A stretch of 64,000 bases of DNA from Bordetella ansorpii (GTDB lineage: Bacteria > Pseudomonadota > Gammaproteobacteria > Burkholderiales > Burkholderiaceae_B): contig NZ_FKBS01000012.1 in the NCBI RefSeq assembly GCF_900078315.1, positions 227,460-291,459 of the forward strand. The letters are read 5' to 3'. Shown here piece after piece: positions 8,462 through 16,710 of the stretch (the stretch's first letter is position 1; every line of letters starts with the position of its first letter). Below the pieces are notes generated by a model. It saw only the letters and a program-made list of their open reading frames with translations. It was not told the origin of the DNA and searched no databases. Both the position numbers and the translations under genes were made by a program.

Positions 8462-9421
8462 ATGAGCATCAGCATCGACAGGGTCGAAGCCGCGGCGTAC
8501 GAGATCATGTCGCGCGCGGCCATCGACATTCCCGAAGACTACGAGCGCGGCATCAAGCAGATGCGCCAGGCGGAAACCGGCAAGCTGGCCCGCTTCGTCC
8601 TGCATGCCATGGAAGAGAACTGGGAGGCCGCGGGCAAGGACCGCCGCCCGATGTGCGCGGACACCGGCCTGCCGCGCTACTACGTGAAGGTGGGCAACGA
8701 GGCCCGGGTGGAAAACGGCTTCGTGGCCGTGGAGCGCGCCTTGCGCTGGGCCACGGCGCGCGCCACGGTGGACGTGCCCCTGCGGCCCAACCGGGTGCAT
8801 CCGCTGTGGCGCACCGAGCACAACAACAACGTCGGCATCAACGCGCCCGAGATCGAGTGGACCTTCGAGCCCGATGCGGACTGGATCGACATCACCACCG
8901 TGCACAAGGGCGGGCTGTTCGGCACGGATTACCGCATGCTGTTTCCGGGTGACGGCATCGACGGCATCAAGCGCTTCGTGCTGGATGGCCTGATCGCCTT
9001 CGGTAAGCGGGGCCTGGCGTGCCAGCCGGCCATCGTGGGCATCGGCATCGGGGGCTCGAAGGACACCTGTATGCAACTGGGCAAGCAGGCGGCCTGCCTG
9101 CGCATCGTGGGCGACCGCAACCCCGACCCGCGCATCGCCGAACTGGAACTGGAGCTGAAGCAGCTGGGCAACTCCATCGGCATGGGCGCCATGGGTTTCG
9201 TGGGCTCGTCGATGGTGGTGGACTGCCACATCGAGGTGGGCTACACGCACACCGGCGGCATGCCCGTCAGCATGCATACCTTCTGCCTGTCGTCGCGCCG
9301 CGCGACGGCGCGCATCCACGCGGACGGACGCATCGAGTACCGCACCGATCCGCAATGGTTCACCCCATACATGCGCAGGGAGACAGTCGAATGGCCGACC
9401 GAAACGACAGTGACGATCTGA
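8462..9421 (+). CDS. Class I fumarase/tartrate dehydratase-type hydratase, alpha subunit
   Basis: A 319-residue protein with the features of the iron-sulfur hydro-lyase alpha chain: MCADTGLPRYYVKVG, VGIGIGGSKDTC and HIEVGYTHTGGMPV, including cysteines suited to a [4Fe-4S] cluster. Two adjacent ATGs exist at 8459 and 8462; AGGAGA at 8451-8456 sits better for 8462. These enzymes add water across the double bond of fumarate-like diacids (fumarate, mesaconate) or dehydrate tartrate. The gene directly follows an SDH-like complex. Oxidation to an unsaturated diacid followed by hydration is therefore the likely sequence of reactions, though the true substrate is unproven. Confidence 0.87.
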   Translation: MSISIDRVEAAAYEIMSRAAIDIPEDYERGIKQMRQAETGKLARFVLHAMEENWEAAGKDRRPMCADTGLPRYYVKVGNEARVENGFVAVERALRWATARATVDVPLRPNRVHPLWRTEHNNNVGINAPEIEWTFEPDADWIDITTVHKGGLFGTDYRMLFPGDGIDGIKRFVLDGLIAFGKRGLACQPAIVGIGIGGSKDTCMQLGKQAACLRIVGDRNPDPRIAELELELKQLGNSIGMGAMGFVGSSMVVDCHIEVGYTHTGGMPVSMHTFCLSSRRATARIHADGRIEYRTDPQWFTPYMRRETVEWPTETTVTI

Positions 9422-10077
9422 AGGTGTTCCGGCTCGATCTGCCGGCCTGCGACGAGGACATCGCAAAGCTGGAGATCGGCTCGGTGGTGTACATGACGGG
9501 CACGATCTATACGGCTCGCGAAGGCGTCTACCAGAAGGTGCTGGGCGACGGCGTGCCGCTGCCCGCGGATCTGCGCACCCTGAGCAACGTCAACTTCCAT
9601 TGCTCGCCGGCTGCCGCGCCGGACGGCAATGGGGGCTACAACGTGGGCGCCGTCACCGCCACGGCCAGCTTCCGCTTCTCGAAATGGATGGATCGCTGGC
9701 TGGCCCTGACCGGCACGCGCATCGTCATCGGCAAGGGCGGCATGCCGCACGAGGATTATGCAAGAGTCATGGTGCCGCACGGCGCGGTCTACCTGACCAC
9801 CGTGGGCTACGGCACCGGCGCCTTGCTGGGGCGGGGCATCCAGCGCGTGCGCGAGGTGCATTGGCTGGACGAGCTGGGCATCGCGCAAGCCATGTGGATC
9901 TTCGACGTGAAGGACTTCGGGCCGTTCATCGTGGAGAGCGACGTGGCGGGCAACTCGCTGTTCCAGCAGCACGGCGAGCAGGTCAATGCCGGCATCGACG
10001 CCCTGTACGCCGGGCTGAAGCCGCCCGCGCTGCACCGCTACGGCGAGACCGACGACCGCAAGAAGGAAGTGATGTAG
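9391..10077 (+). CDS. Class I fumarase/tartrate dehydratase-type hydratase, beta subunit
   Basis: A 228-residue protein matching the C-terminal (beta) half of class I fumarases: GTIYTAREGVYQKVLGDG near residues 37-54, the GKGGM motif in the middle, then VYLTTVGYGTGALLG. The ATG at 9391 lies 31 bases inside the alpha gene and is preceded by AGGGAGA, indicating translational coupling. Splitting class I fumarase into two genes is typical of tartrate dehydratase TtdAB and of mesaconase/fumarase in many bacteria. It should form an alpha2-beta2 enzyme with the preceding gene product. Confidence 0.87.
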   Translation: MADRNDSDDLKVFRLDLPACDEDIAKLEIGSVVYMTGTIYTAREGVYQKVLGDGVPLPADLRTLSNVNFHCSPAAAPDGNGGYNVGAVTATASFRFSKWMDRWLALTGTRIVIGKGGMPHEDYARVMVPHGAVYLTTVGYGTGALLGRGIQRVREVHWLDELGIAQAMWIFDVKDFGPFIVESDVAGNSLFQQHGEQVNAGIDALYAGLKPPALHRYGETDDRKKEVM

Positions 10078-10139
10078 GAGCGCGTCGGCGCACTGGCCGC
10101 CGCGCGCCGGCACAGGCACAGGCACACATAGGAGACCGC

Positions 10140-10976
10140 ATGGATATCATCGATTTCAGGCTGCGTCCGCCCGTGGGCGGCTTTCTGGACACCCTGATGT
10201 ACAACGCTGGCGAGCGCCGCGACGGCTTCACCCGCACGGTGGGCTTCGAGCCGTCGCCCGCCGCGCAGCAGCAGTCCATGGATCTGCTGCTGGCCGAGAT
10301 GGACCGCGCCCGCGTGGCGCACGGCGTGGTGGTGGGGCGCTTGGCGGGGATGCTGGGCAGCGTGTCCAACGACGACGTGCTGGGCATCATGCGCCAGCAT
10401 GGTTCCCGCTTCATCGGCGCGGCGTCCATCGACCCGACCTCGCGGCGCGGCGCCTGCGACACCATAGACCGGGCGCTGGAGCAGGGCTTCAAGCTGGTCA
10501 ACATCGAGCCGGGCGCGTATCCGGTGCCCATGTATGCGGACGACCGCAGGCTGTATCCCATCTACGCGCACTGTGAAGACCGGCAAGTGCCGGTGATCAT
10601 GATGGTGGGCGGCACGGCGGGGCCGGACCTGAGCTATTCCGATCCGATCCGCACCGACCGCGTGCTGGCGGATTTTCCGTCGCTGAAGGTGGTGGTGGCG
10701 CATGGCGGCTGGCCCTGGGTGAACGAGATCCTGCACATCGCCTTTCGCCGACCGAATCTGTACCTGTCGCCCGACATGTATTTCTCGCGCATGCCGGGCT
10801 GGGAGGAATATGTGAAGGCTGCCGATGGGTTTCTGGCCGACCGCATGCTGTATGCCAGTTCGTTTCCGTTCTGCCCGGTGCAGGGCTATCGCGAATGGTT
10901 CGAGACATTGCCGCTGCGGCCAGAGAACCGCCAGAAGGTCATGGCCGAGAACGCGCGTCGACTGTTGGGGCTGTGA
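10140..10976 (+). CDS. Amidohydrolase-family (ACMSD-like TIM barrel) protein lacking the usual metal ligands
   Basis: A 278-residue protein, ATG with AGGAGACC upstream. The overall pattern (N-terminal IIDFR strand, VVVAHGGWPWVNEILH, then ARRLLGL at the end) fits amidohydrolase family 2. The metal-binding HxH that should follow the first strand is replaced by Arg7-Leu-Arg9, and the terminal Asp of the usual GTDWP-like segment is absent (ASSFPF). Only the His of AHGGW remains clearly. It may act without metal, as some lactonases of this superfamily do, or be non-enzymatic. It is the last gene of the ThDP/SDH/fumarase-like cluster, 62 bases after the hydratase beta gene. Substrate unknown. Confidence 0.7.
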   Translation: MDIIDFRLRPPVGGFLDTLMYNAGERRDGFTRTVGFEPSPAAQQQSMDLLLAEMDRARVAHGVVVGRLAGMLGSVSNDDVLGIMRQHGSRFIGAASIDPTSRRGACDTIDRALEQGFKLVNIEPGAYPVPMYADDRRLYPIYAHCEDRQVPVIMMVGGTAGPDLSYSDPIRTDRVLADFPSLKVVVAHGGWPWVNEILHIAFRRPNLYLSPDMYFSRMPGWEEYVKAADGFLADRMLYASSFPFCPVQGYREWFETLPLRPENRQKVMAENARRLLGL

Positions 10977-11075
10977 GGGCCGGCGCGGCGCCCGCTCTTG
11001 CCAGGACACGCTCGTCTACAATCGCCCGCACCCCTGCACAGGCAGCCGTTCGCGGGCTGCCGAACCTGGAGCCCC

Positions 11076-11957
11076 ATGGACGTCAAGACCCTGTACACCC
11101 TCGTGGCCATCGCCGACCGTGGCAGTTTCGCCGAAGCGGGCAAGGCGATCGGACTGTCGCTGTCGGCGGTCAGCATGCAGATGCGCGCCCTGGAAGACGA
11201 GCTGGGCATCGTGCTGTTCGACCGCACCCGGCGCCCGCCGGTGCTGACGGCCAGCGGCGTGAACCTGATCGACCGCGCGCGCGACCTGATCGCGCACTGG
11301 GAAAGCCTGAGCGACAGCCTCAAGCGCGACGCCGCCAGCGGCGTGCTGAAATTGGGCGCGGTGCATACCTCGGTGTCGGGCGTGCTGCCGCTCGCCCTGC
11401 GTCATCTGCAGAAGCATGGGCAGGGCATCGAGATCCGTCTGACCACGGGACTGACCCACGAGCTGGAAATGGCCGTGTTCCATGGCCAGTTGGATGCAGC
11501 CGTGGTGACCGAGCCCGAAGTCAGCCGGGGCGACCTGGAGTTCCATGCCTTCTTCGAAGAGCCCATGGTGGTGATCGCGCACAAGGACGCCACCGGCCAG
11601 ACCGACCAGGAACTGCTGCGCAACAATCCCTACGTGCGCTTCAACCGCATGGCGCGCGTGGGCCGCATGGTGAACGCCGAGATGGAGCGGCGCGGCCTGC
11701 CCGTGACGTCCTCCATGGAAATCGATTCGGTCGAAGGCGTGATCGCCATGGTGGCCAACGGGCTGGGCGTGTCGGTCGTGCCCAATCGCGGCGTGGCCAA
11801 CGAGTTCCCCGCCACGATTCGCACGGTGCCGTTCGGCGATCCACCCATCATGCGCAAGCTGGGGCTGCTGATGCCGCGCGACAATCCAAGGGCGCATTTT
11901 TCGCAGACGCTGCTGGAGGCGTTGCGGAAGGTGTCTACACCGAAAGCGCGGAAATGA
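11076..11957 (+). CDS. LysR-family transcriptional regulator
   Basis: A 293-residue LysR protein. The start at 11076 (MDVKTLYTLVAIADRG) has GGAG just upstream and puts the helix-turn-helix at about residues 2-60; a longer reading frame from 10998 has no family support. It lies 99 bases after the amidohydrolase-like gene on the same strand, so it may belong to, or regulate, the preceding cluster. Its sequence resembles the LysR at 2412 in layout (SFAEAGKAIG versus SFAAAGKHIG), so the two may be related regulators of one pathway. Confidence 0.92.
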   Translation: MDVKTLYTLVAIADRGSFAEAGKAIGLSLSAVSMQMRALEDELGIVLFDRTRRPPVLTASGVNLIDRARDLIAHWESLSDSLKRDAASGVLKLGAVHTSVSGVLPLALRHLQKHGQGIEIRLTTGLTHELEMAVFHGQLDAAVVTEPEVSRGDLEFHAFFEEPMVVIAHKDATGQTDQELLRNNPYVRFNRMARVGRMVNAEMERRGLPVTSSMEIDSVEGVIAMVANGLGVSVVPNRGVANEFPATIRTVPFGDPPIMRKLGLLMPRDNPRAHFSQTLLEALRKVSTPKARK

Positions 11958-12063
11958 AGCGAAGTATGCCGGCCGCGGGCAGGACAACACGATCCTCCTG
12001 TATTTCAAGGTCGGACTGAATTTGGACTAAACTTGGTTCGCTTGCTTCCGAGGGAGAGCCTCC

Positions 12064-12345
12064 GTGAAATACTCAACCCAAGTCAAACCCATCAGCTATC
12101 TCAAAAGCCACGCCGCGGAGATCGTCAAGGATCTTGCCGAGCGTCGTGAGCCGATGCTCATCACCCAGAACGGCGAAGCCAAACTTGTCGTGATGGATGT
12201 TCAAAGCTACGAGGAGCAAGAGCAGACCATTGCTCTTCTGCAGCTTCTGGCGCTCGGCCGCAGAGAGATCGAAGAAGGCCGGGTGGTCCAGGCCGCGGAT
12301 GCCTTCGCGAAGATCGAGGAGATGGACGCGGAAGACGCCGAATGA
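12064..12345 (+). CDS. Phd/YefM-type antitoxin
   Basis: A 93-residue protein starting from GTG, with GGGAG 6 to 10 bases upstream. The N-terminal half (QVKPISYLKSHAAEIV, then REPMLITQNGEAKLVVMD) is the Phd/YefM DNA-binding fold. The acidic C-terminal part (from about residue 60) is the usual toxin-wrapping region. Its stop overlaps the toxin start by 4 bases. It should neutralise the toxin and repress the pair's promoter. The pair stands alone between a LysR gene and mmsA, as mobile toxin-antitoxin modules often do. Confidence 0.9.
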   Translation: MKYSTQVKPISYLKSHAAEIVKDLAERREPMLITQNGEAKLVVMDVQSYEEQEQTIALLQLLALGRREIEEGRVVQAADAFAKIEEMDAEDAE

Positions 12346-12668
12346 GCTACAAGGTCGTCTTGCTTCAATCCGCCGTCGATGATCTGCATGACATCCGGCG
12401 TTATGTCCGAAAGCACTTTTCCCAGGAGGTTTGGCTGGATTCCTATGCCAGGATCAAGAAAGCCATCTTGAACCTGGAGCAGTTTCCCCAGGTGGGACAC
12501 GCTCCGCCTGAGTTGCCCGCCACCCATTTTCTCGAAATCATTGCGGTCAAGAACCGGGTCATTTACGAAGTGGCGGGCGACACCGTCCTCATTCATCTGA
12601 TCTGCGACTCACGGCAGGATTTCAAGACCAAGCTTGCAAGACGTCCCATTCGTACACTCAGGCCGTAG
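12342..12668 (+). CDS. ParE/RelE-superfamily toxin
   Basis: A 108-residue protein beginning MSYKVVLLQSAVDDLHDIRRYV, the conserved start of ParE/RelE toxins, with a central FPQVGHAPPEL and a C-terminal NRVIYEVAGDTVLIHLICDSRQDF strand region. ATGA overlap couples it to the antitoxin. ParE members inhibit gyrase and RelE members cut mRNA on the ribosome; the segment VGHAPPEL and the C-terminus do not settle which applies here. Confidence 0.88.
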   Translation: MSYKVVLLQSAVDDLHDIRRYVRKHFSQEVWLDSYARIKKAILNLEQFPQVGHAPPELPATHFLEIIAVKNRVIYEVAGDTVLIHLICDSRQDFKTKLARRPIRTLRP

Positions 12669-12690
12669 GTAGAGCGAGGTCTGGCGATGA

Positions 12691-12719
12691 AGGGCCACCG
12701 TGCCCCGTTGGTGGACCCT
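12691..12719. terminator. Hairpin between convergent toxin and mmsA genes
   Basis: AGGG-CCACC (12691-12699) pairs with GGTGG-ACCCT (12710-12719) with one bulged base. It lies between the convergent ends at 12668 and 12740 and could stop transcription from both sides. No long T-tract is visible, so efficiency is uncertain. Confidence 0.4.
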
Positions 12720-12739
12720 CATCATTCGTGGCGCGCGGC

Positions 12740-14254
12740 TTACTTCGCCGTCGGCATCGCGAATTCCGCGCCCTTGGCGATGCTTTCCGGCCAGCGCTGC
12801 ATCACCGACTTCTGGCGCGTGTAGAAGCGCACGCCTTCCTCGCCATAGGCGTGCATGTCGCCGAACAGGCTCTTCTTCCAGCCGCCGAAGCTGTGCCAGG
12901 CCATGGGCACCGGAATCGGCACGTTGATGCCCACCATGCCGACCTTGATCTGGCGGGCGAATTCGCGCGCCACGTTGCCGTCGCGGGTGTAGCAGGCCAC
13001 GCCGTTGCCGTAGGCGTGGGCGTTGATCAGGCGCACGGCCTCGGCAAAGTCGGGCACGCGCACGCAGCACAGCACCGGACCGAAGATCTCTTCCTGGTAG
13101 ATCACCATGTCGGGCGTGACGCGGTCGAACAGCGTGCCGCCGGTGAAGAAGCCTTCTTCATGGCCCGGCACCTTCAGGCCGCGGCCGTCGACCACCAATT
13201 CGGCGCCTTCGGCGATGCCCTTCGCGATGTAGCCCTCGATGCGCTCCAGTGCCTGGCGCGTGACGATGGGGCCCATTTCGGCGTCGGCCTCCATGCCGTT
13301 CTTGATGACCAGCGAGCGGGCGCGATCAGCCAGCTTGGGCAGCACCCGGTCGGCCGCTTCGCCCACCAGTACCGCCACCGAGATGGCCATGCAGCGTTCG
13401 CCCGCGCTGCCGTAGGCCGCGCCGATCAGGCCGTCGACGGCCTGCTCCAGGTCGGCGTCGGGCATGACCACCATGTGGTTCTTGGCGCCGCCCAGCGCCT
13501 GTACGCGCTTGCCGTTGCCGGCGCCCGTCTGGTAGATGTACTGCGCGATGGGCGTGGAGCCCACGAAGCTCAGCGCCTCGACCTCGGGATGGTGCAGCAG
13601 CGCGTCCACGGCCTCCTTGTCGCCGTTGACCACGTTGAACACGCCGTCGGGCAGGCCGGCTTCGGTCAGCAGGCGGGCCATGAACAGGCCGGCCGAGGGA
13701 TCGCGCTCGCTAGGCTTCAGGATGAAGGTGTTGCCGCAGGCCAGCGCCACCGGGAACATCCAGCACGGCACCATGCACGGAAAGTTGAAGGGTGTGATGC
13801 CCGCGACCACGCCCAGAGGCTGGCGCATCGTCCAGTTGTCGATGCCGGTGGAGACCTGGTCGGTGTAGTCGCCCTTGAGCAACTGCGGAATGCCGCAGGC
13901 GAACTCGATGACGTCGATGCCGCGCATGACTTCGCCCTGCGCGTCGCTGAAGACCTTGCCGTGCTCGGCCGTGATGATGGCGGCCAGTTCGTCGCGGCGC
14001 TCGTTCATCAGGGCCAGGAAGCGGTTGAGCACGCGCGCGCGGCGGATGGGCGGCGTGCTGGACCAGCCGGGCAGGGCGGCGCTGGCGGCGGCCACCGCGC
14101 TTTCGACTTCGGCGGAGGTGGCCAGCGACACCTGGCGGGCGACCTTGCCCAGCGCGGGGTTGAAGACGTCGGCGGCGCGGCCGCTCTGGCCGGCAATTTC
14201 GTGGCCGTTGATGTGGTGGCCCAGCGTGCCCTGGTGCGCGTATGCCTGCGGCAT
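12740..14254 (-). CDS. mmsA: CoA-acylating methylmalonate-semialdehyde dehydrogenase
   Basis: A 504-residue aldehyde dehydrogenase of typical MmsA length. Family segments include [49 protein letters not shown] and [13 protein letters not shown] with the catalytic Cys288. The start at 14254 is chosen for AAGGAG close upstream, giving MPQAYAHQG. The enzyme converts (methyl)malonate semialdehyde, NAD and CoA to propionyl-CoA or acetyl-CoA in valine, inositol or beta-alanine breakdown. It is transcribed away from an IclR gene with a shared promoter/operator region, which probably controls it. No hydroxyisobutyrate dehydrogenase is adjacent; one homologue lies at 22159. Confidence 0.92.
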   Translation of the reverse strand: MPQAYAHQGTLGHHINGHEIAGQSGRAADVFNPALGKVARQVSLATSAEVESAVAAASAALPGWSSTPPIRRARVLNRFLALMNERRDELAAIITAEHGKVFSDAQGEVMRGIDVIEFACGIPQLLKGDYTDQVSTGIDNWTMRQPLGVVAGITPFNFPCMVPCWMFPVALACGNTFILKPSERDPSAGLFMARLLTEAGLPDGVFNVVNGDKEAVDALLHHPEVEALSFVGSTPIAQYIYQTGAGNGKRVQALGGAKNHMVVMPDADLEQAVDGLIGAAYGSAGERCMAISVAVLVGEAADRVLPKLADRARSLVIKNGMEADAEMGPIVTRQALERIEGYIAKGIAEGAELVVDGRGLKVPGHEEGFFTGGTLFDRVTPDMVIYQEEIFGPVLCCVRVPDFAEAVRLINAHAYGNGVACYTRDGNVAREFARQIKVGMVGINVPIPVPMAWHSFGGWKKSLFGDMHAYGEEGVRFYTRQKSVMQRWPESIAKGAEFAMPTAK

Positions 14255-14318
14255 GGTCTGCTCCTTCGATGCTCGTTTGAGAAAGACGGATCGGCCTGAA
14301 AAACGCGTGATCCGTCTG

Positions 14319-14360
14319 TTGACCGATTGGTGATCGTTCAATACAATGAACGACGTTCAT
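14319..14360 (+). promoter_or_regulatory. Sigma-70-like promoter overlapped by CGTTCA operator half-sites
   Basis: TTGACC (14319-14324), 17 bases, then TACAAT (14342-14347) form a near-consensus promoter toward the IclR gene. Three half-sites surround the -10: CGTTCA at 14335-14340, TGAACG at 14347-14352, CGTTCA at 14354-14359. The last two lie in the 15-bp palindrome ATGAACGACGTTCAT (14346-14360). This placement suits autorepression by the IclR protein and control of divergent mmsA. Confidence 0.7.
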
Positions 14361-14380
14361 AATCCAGAACAAAAGGTACC

Positions 14381-15130
14381 ATGACCGATACCGCGAGTAA
14401 AGCGCCGGCCGTCGTGCGCGCGTTCGCCATCCTCGATGCGTTGGCCGGCAGCCCCCGCGCGCTGGGCATCGCCGATCTGTCCCGCCTGCTGGATCTGCCC
14501 AAGAGCACCACGCATGGCCTCATCCATACGCTGGTGGCCGAAGGCGCCATCCGGCCCGACAACGGCGGCTACCGGCTGGACTCGCGCGTGCTGCCCTGGG
14601 CCACGGGCTTTTCGCAGCAGAACGAACGCGTGGGGCGCTTCCTGCAGCTGGTCGAAAGCGAAGCCGCGCTCGAAGGCGAAACCGCCATGCTGTCGGTGGT
14701 CGACGGCGTGGACGTGCTGTACGTGGCCACGCGGCCCGGCAGCAAGCCCTTGTCGGTCAACTTCAAGCCTGGCGTGCGCATTGCGTTGCAATGCACGGCC
14801 TCGGGCAAGGCCATGCTGGCGCTGCTCGATGAAGCCGATTGCGCCGCGCGCGTGGCGGCGCTGCGCTACGAGGCCCTGACGGCGCACAGCCTGTCGGGGC
14901 CGGCCGACGTGGCGCGCGAACTCGACAGGGTGCGCGCGCAGGGTTACGCCACCGACGACGAAGAAACCGCACAGGGCCTGCTGTGCCTGGGCGCGGCGGT
15001 GCGCGATGCGCAGGGCCAGCCCGTGGCGGGCGTGGCGGTCAGCGTGGTGAAGTCGACGGTGGATGCGGCAAGGCGCCAGGCTTTGCAGGACGGCATCGTG
15101 AATCTGGCGCGGCGGCTGTCGCTGGGGTAG
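14381..15130 (+). CDS. IclR-family transcriptional regulator
   Basis: A 249-residue IclR protein. The N-terminal winged helix is visible (ALGIADLSRLLDLPKSTTHGLIHTL, about residues 27-52). The effector domain includes LSVNFKPGVRIALQCTASGKAML and the late GLLCLGAAVRDAQGQPVAGVAVS. ATG at 14381 with AAAGG upstream. It diverges from mmsA across 126 bases that contain a strong promoter and palindromic half-sites, so it is the likely regulator of mmsA and of itself. The effector is unknown; a semialdehyde-pathway acid would be expected. Confidence 0.92.
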   Translation: MTDTASKAPAVVRAFAILDALAGSPRALGIADLSRLLDLPKSTTHGLIHTLVAEGAIRPDNGGYRLDSRVLPWATGFSQQNERVGRFLQLVESEAALEGETAMLSVVDGVDVLYVATRPGSKPLSVNFKPGVRIALQCTASGKAMLALLDEADCAARVAALRYEALTAHSLSGPADVARELDRVRAQGYATDDEETAQGLLCLGAAVRDAQGQPVAGVAVSVVKSTVDAARRQALQDGIVNLARRLSLG

Positions 15131-15295
15131 CGGCAGGCACCGATCCGGTCACGCCTGATGATGCTCTGGCGGGGACGGGCAGGGCGGCGCGGCGCCAACC
15201 CCCGCCATGCAAGGCGCGCGATCTCGGCGGCGCCTTCGGGCGGCGGGCTCCGCTGGCCGCAAACATCCACACATTTGCAAACATTCTGGTCTTCA

Positions 15296-15322
15296 ATGTC
15301 GCAAGCCGCCCGGTTGCGACAT
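15296..15322. promoter_or_regulatory. Perfect 9-bp inverted repeat ATGTCGCAA-N9-TTGCGACAT upstream of arsC-like gene
   Basis: Arms at 15296-15304 and 15314-15322 are exact reverse complements. The repeat lies 57 bases upstream of the arsenate reductase-like gene in a 248-base gap. It could be an operator or an mRNA hairpin that affects expression; no ArsR gene is adjacent. Confidence 0.5.
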
Positions 15323-15378
15323 CCAAGTACGCCTGGCGGCGGGTTGCTATCGAAAAAATCCTGAAGCCGAGGTTTCCC

Positions 15379-15873
15379 ATGTCGGAAAAGATCTACAACG
15401 TGCTGTTCGTCTGCACGGGCAATTCCGCCCGCTCCATCCTGGCCGAGGGCCTGCTCAATGGGATGGGCCGCGGCCGGTTCGTGGCCCATTCCGCCGGCAG
15501 CCATCCGCGGGGCGAAGTGCACCCCATGGCCCTGGCCACGCTGGAACGCCTGCGCATGCCCGCCGCCGGCTACCGCAGCAAGAGCTGGGTCGAGTTCGCG
15601 CAGGCCGGCGCGCCGCCGGTCGATTTCATCATCACCGTGTGCGACAGCGCCGCGGGCGAAACCTGCCCGGTGTGGCCCGGCAAGCCGATGTCGGCGCACT
15701 GGGGCGTGCCCGATCCGGTGGCGGTCGAAGGCTCGGAAGAAGTGCGCATGCGCGCTTTCCAGGACGCGGCCGTGATCATCAAGCGCCGCATCGAGCTGTT
15801 CCTGTCGCTGCCCATGGCCAGCCTGGACGCCATGTCGATGCAGCGCGAGCTGCACGACATCGGCAAGTCGTAA
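15379..15873 (+). CDS. Arsenate reductase of the low-molecular-weight phosphatase fold (ArsC-like)
   Basis: A 164-residue protein with the phosphatase P-loop CTGNSARS (Cys12) near the N-terminus and the paired cysteines Cys88 and Cys96 in VCDSAAGETCP. Such a pair carries the disulfide relay in thioredoxin-coupled ArsC, and the later GVPDPVAVEG holds the general-acid Asp. It should reduce arsenate to arsenite in the cytoplasm. Unlike most ars operons there is no ArsR, pump or methylase nearby, so either the gene acts as an orphan or it is a tyrosine-phosphatase relative. The start at 15379 has GAGG upstream. Confidence 0.83.
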   Translation: MSEKIYNVLFVCTGNSARSILAEGLLNGMGRGRFVAHSAGSHPRGEVHPMALATLERLRMPAAGYRSKSWVEFAQAGAPPVDFIITVCDSAAGETCPVWPGKPMSAHWGVPDPVAVEGSEEVRMRAFQDAAVIIKRRIELFLSLPMASLDAMSMQRELHDIGKS

Positions 15874-16002
15874 GCCGGAACAGGGCCGCGGGGCCGCGCG
15901 GGGATCACCAGAGATCCGCCCCGTGGCCCGCCATGCCTGCTTCCGCCCGCCTGCGTTCGGGAGCCGGATTGCGCGGCGGGCCGCACGGGCGGCGCCGGCG
16001 GG

Positions 16003-16611
16003 TCACCCCGCCGACACCAGCGCCGGCCATGCGGCCAACGCCGCCTGCGCGACGGCTTCCAGTTCCACCTGGCTGGCGCCATCGCGCGCCTGGATCGACA
16101 TGCCTTGCTGCACGGTGACGTAAAACCGCGCGATGGCGTGCAGATCGGTCCCGCGCGCGATTTCGCCCGTGTCTACCGCCGGCGACAGGCGGTCGGCCAA
16201 TTGGGCGATGTTCTGGACACGCATGGCCGACAGATCGGCGCGCACGGCGTCGTTGCTTCCATTGGCCTGCAGGGCCGACAACACCACCATGCAGCCGTTG
16301 GGCCTGCCCGGCCGCGTGTAGACACGCGCCGACGCCATCAGCATGGCTTGGACCGCCTCGCGCGCCGTGCGGGCGCGCTGCACACCCTGCTGGATTTCCG
16401 CGCCCTCCACCGAAACGTACAGGGCCAGCGCCTCGCGGAACAGTCCGTCCTTCGAGCCGAACGCCGCATAGAGACTGGGCGCCGCGATGCCCATGGCCGC
16501 CGTCAATTCCGCCATCGACGCGCCTTCGTAGCCGCGTTCCCAGAAGACTTCCATGGCGCGGGCAAGCGCCTGCCGGCGATCGAAAGCGCGCGGTCGGCCA
16601 CGTTCTGCCAT
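16003..16611 (-). CDS. TetR-family transcriptional regulator
   Basis: A 202-residue protein when started at 16611, where GGAG lies 6 bases upstream inside a short in-frame extension (ATG at 16623). The DNA-binding domain is clear: FDRRQALARAMEVFWERGYEGASMAELTAAMGIAAPSLYAAFGSKDG. The C-terminal domain is of the AcrR/YcdC-like type that precedes oxidoreductases. It diverges from the SDR gene at 16711 over 99 bases containing an AT-rich palindrome, so it probably represses that gene and itself. Confidence 0.92.
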   Translation of the reverse strand: MAERGRPRAFDRRQALARAMEVFWERGYEGASMAELTAAMGIAAPSLYAAFGSKDGLFREALALYVSVEGAEIQQGVQRARTAREAVQAMLMASARVYTRPGRPNGCMVVLSALQANGSNDAVRADLSAMRVQNIAQLADRLSPAVDTGEIARGTDLHAIARFYVTVQQGMSIQARDGASQVELEAVAQAALAAWPALVSAG

Positions 16612-16629
16612 GATTCGCTCCATTTATTT

Positions 16630-16646
16630 AATGATCGTTATATAAT
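16630..16646 (+). promoter_or_regulatory. Candidate TetR operator (AATGATCGTT) with TATAAT -10 box toward the SDR gene
   Basis: AATGATCGTT (16630-16639) is an 8-of-10 palindrome, immediately followed by a perfect TATAAT (16641-16646) reading toward the SDR gene. The TetR start is 19 bases to the left. No good -35 hexamer was found at the expected distance. Confidence 0.5.
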
Positions 16647-16710
16647 TCAACCCACGGCTGGCCAGCCTGCGTTCCGAACCTGTCGATCACTGAAAAGAAA
16701 GGAGTTTGCC

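Noticed and set aside
12740-14254. mmsA as a supplier of methylmalonyl-CoA to the PKS.
   Set aside because: The enzyme makes propionyl-CoA or acetyl-CoA, lies 25 kb away on the other strand and is controlled by its own IclR gene.
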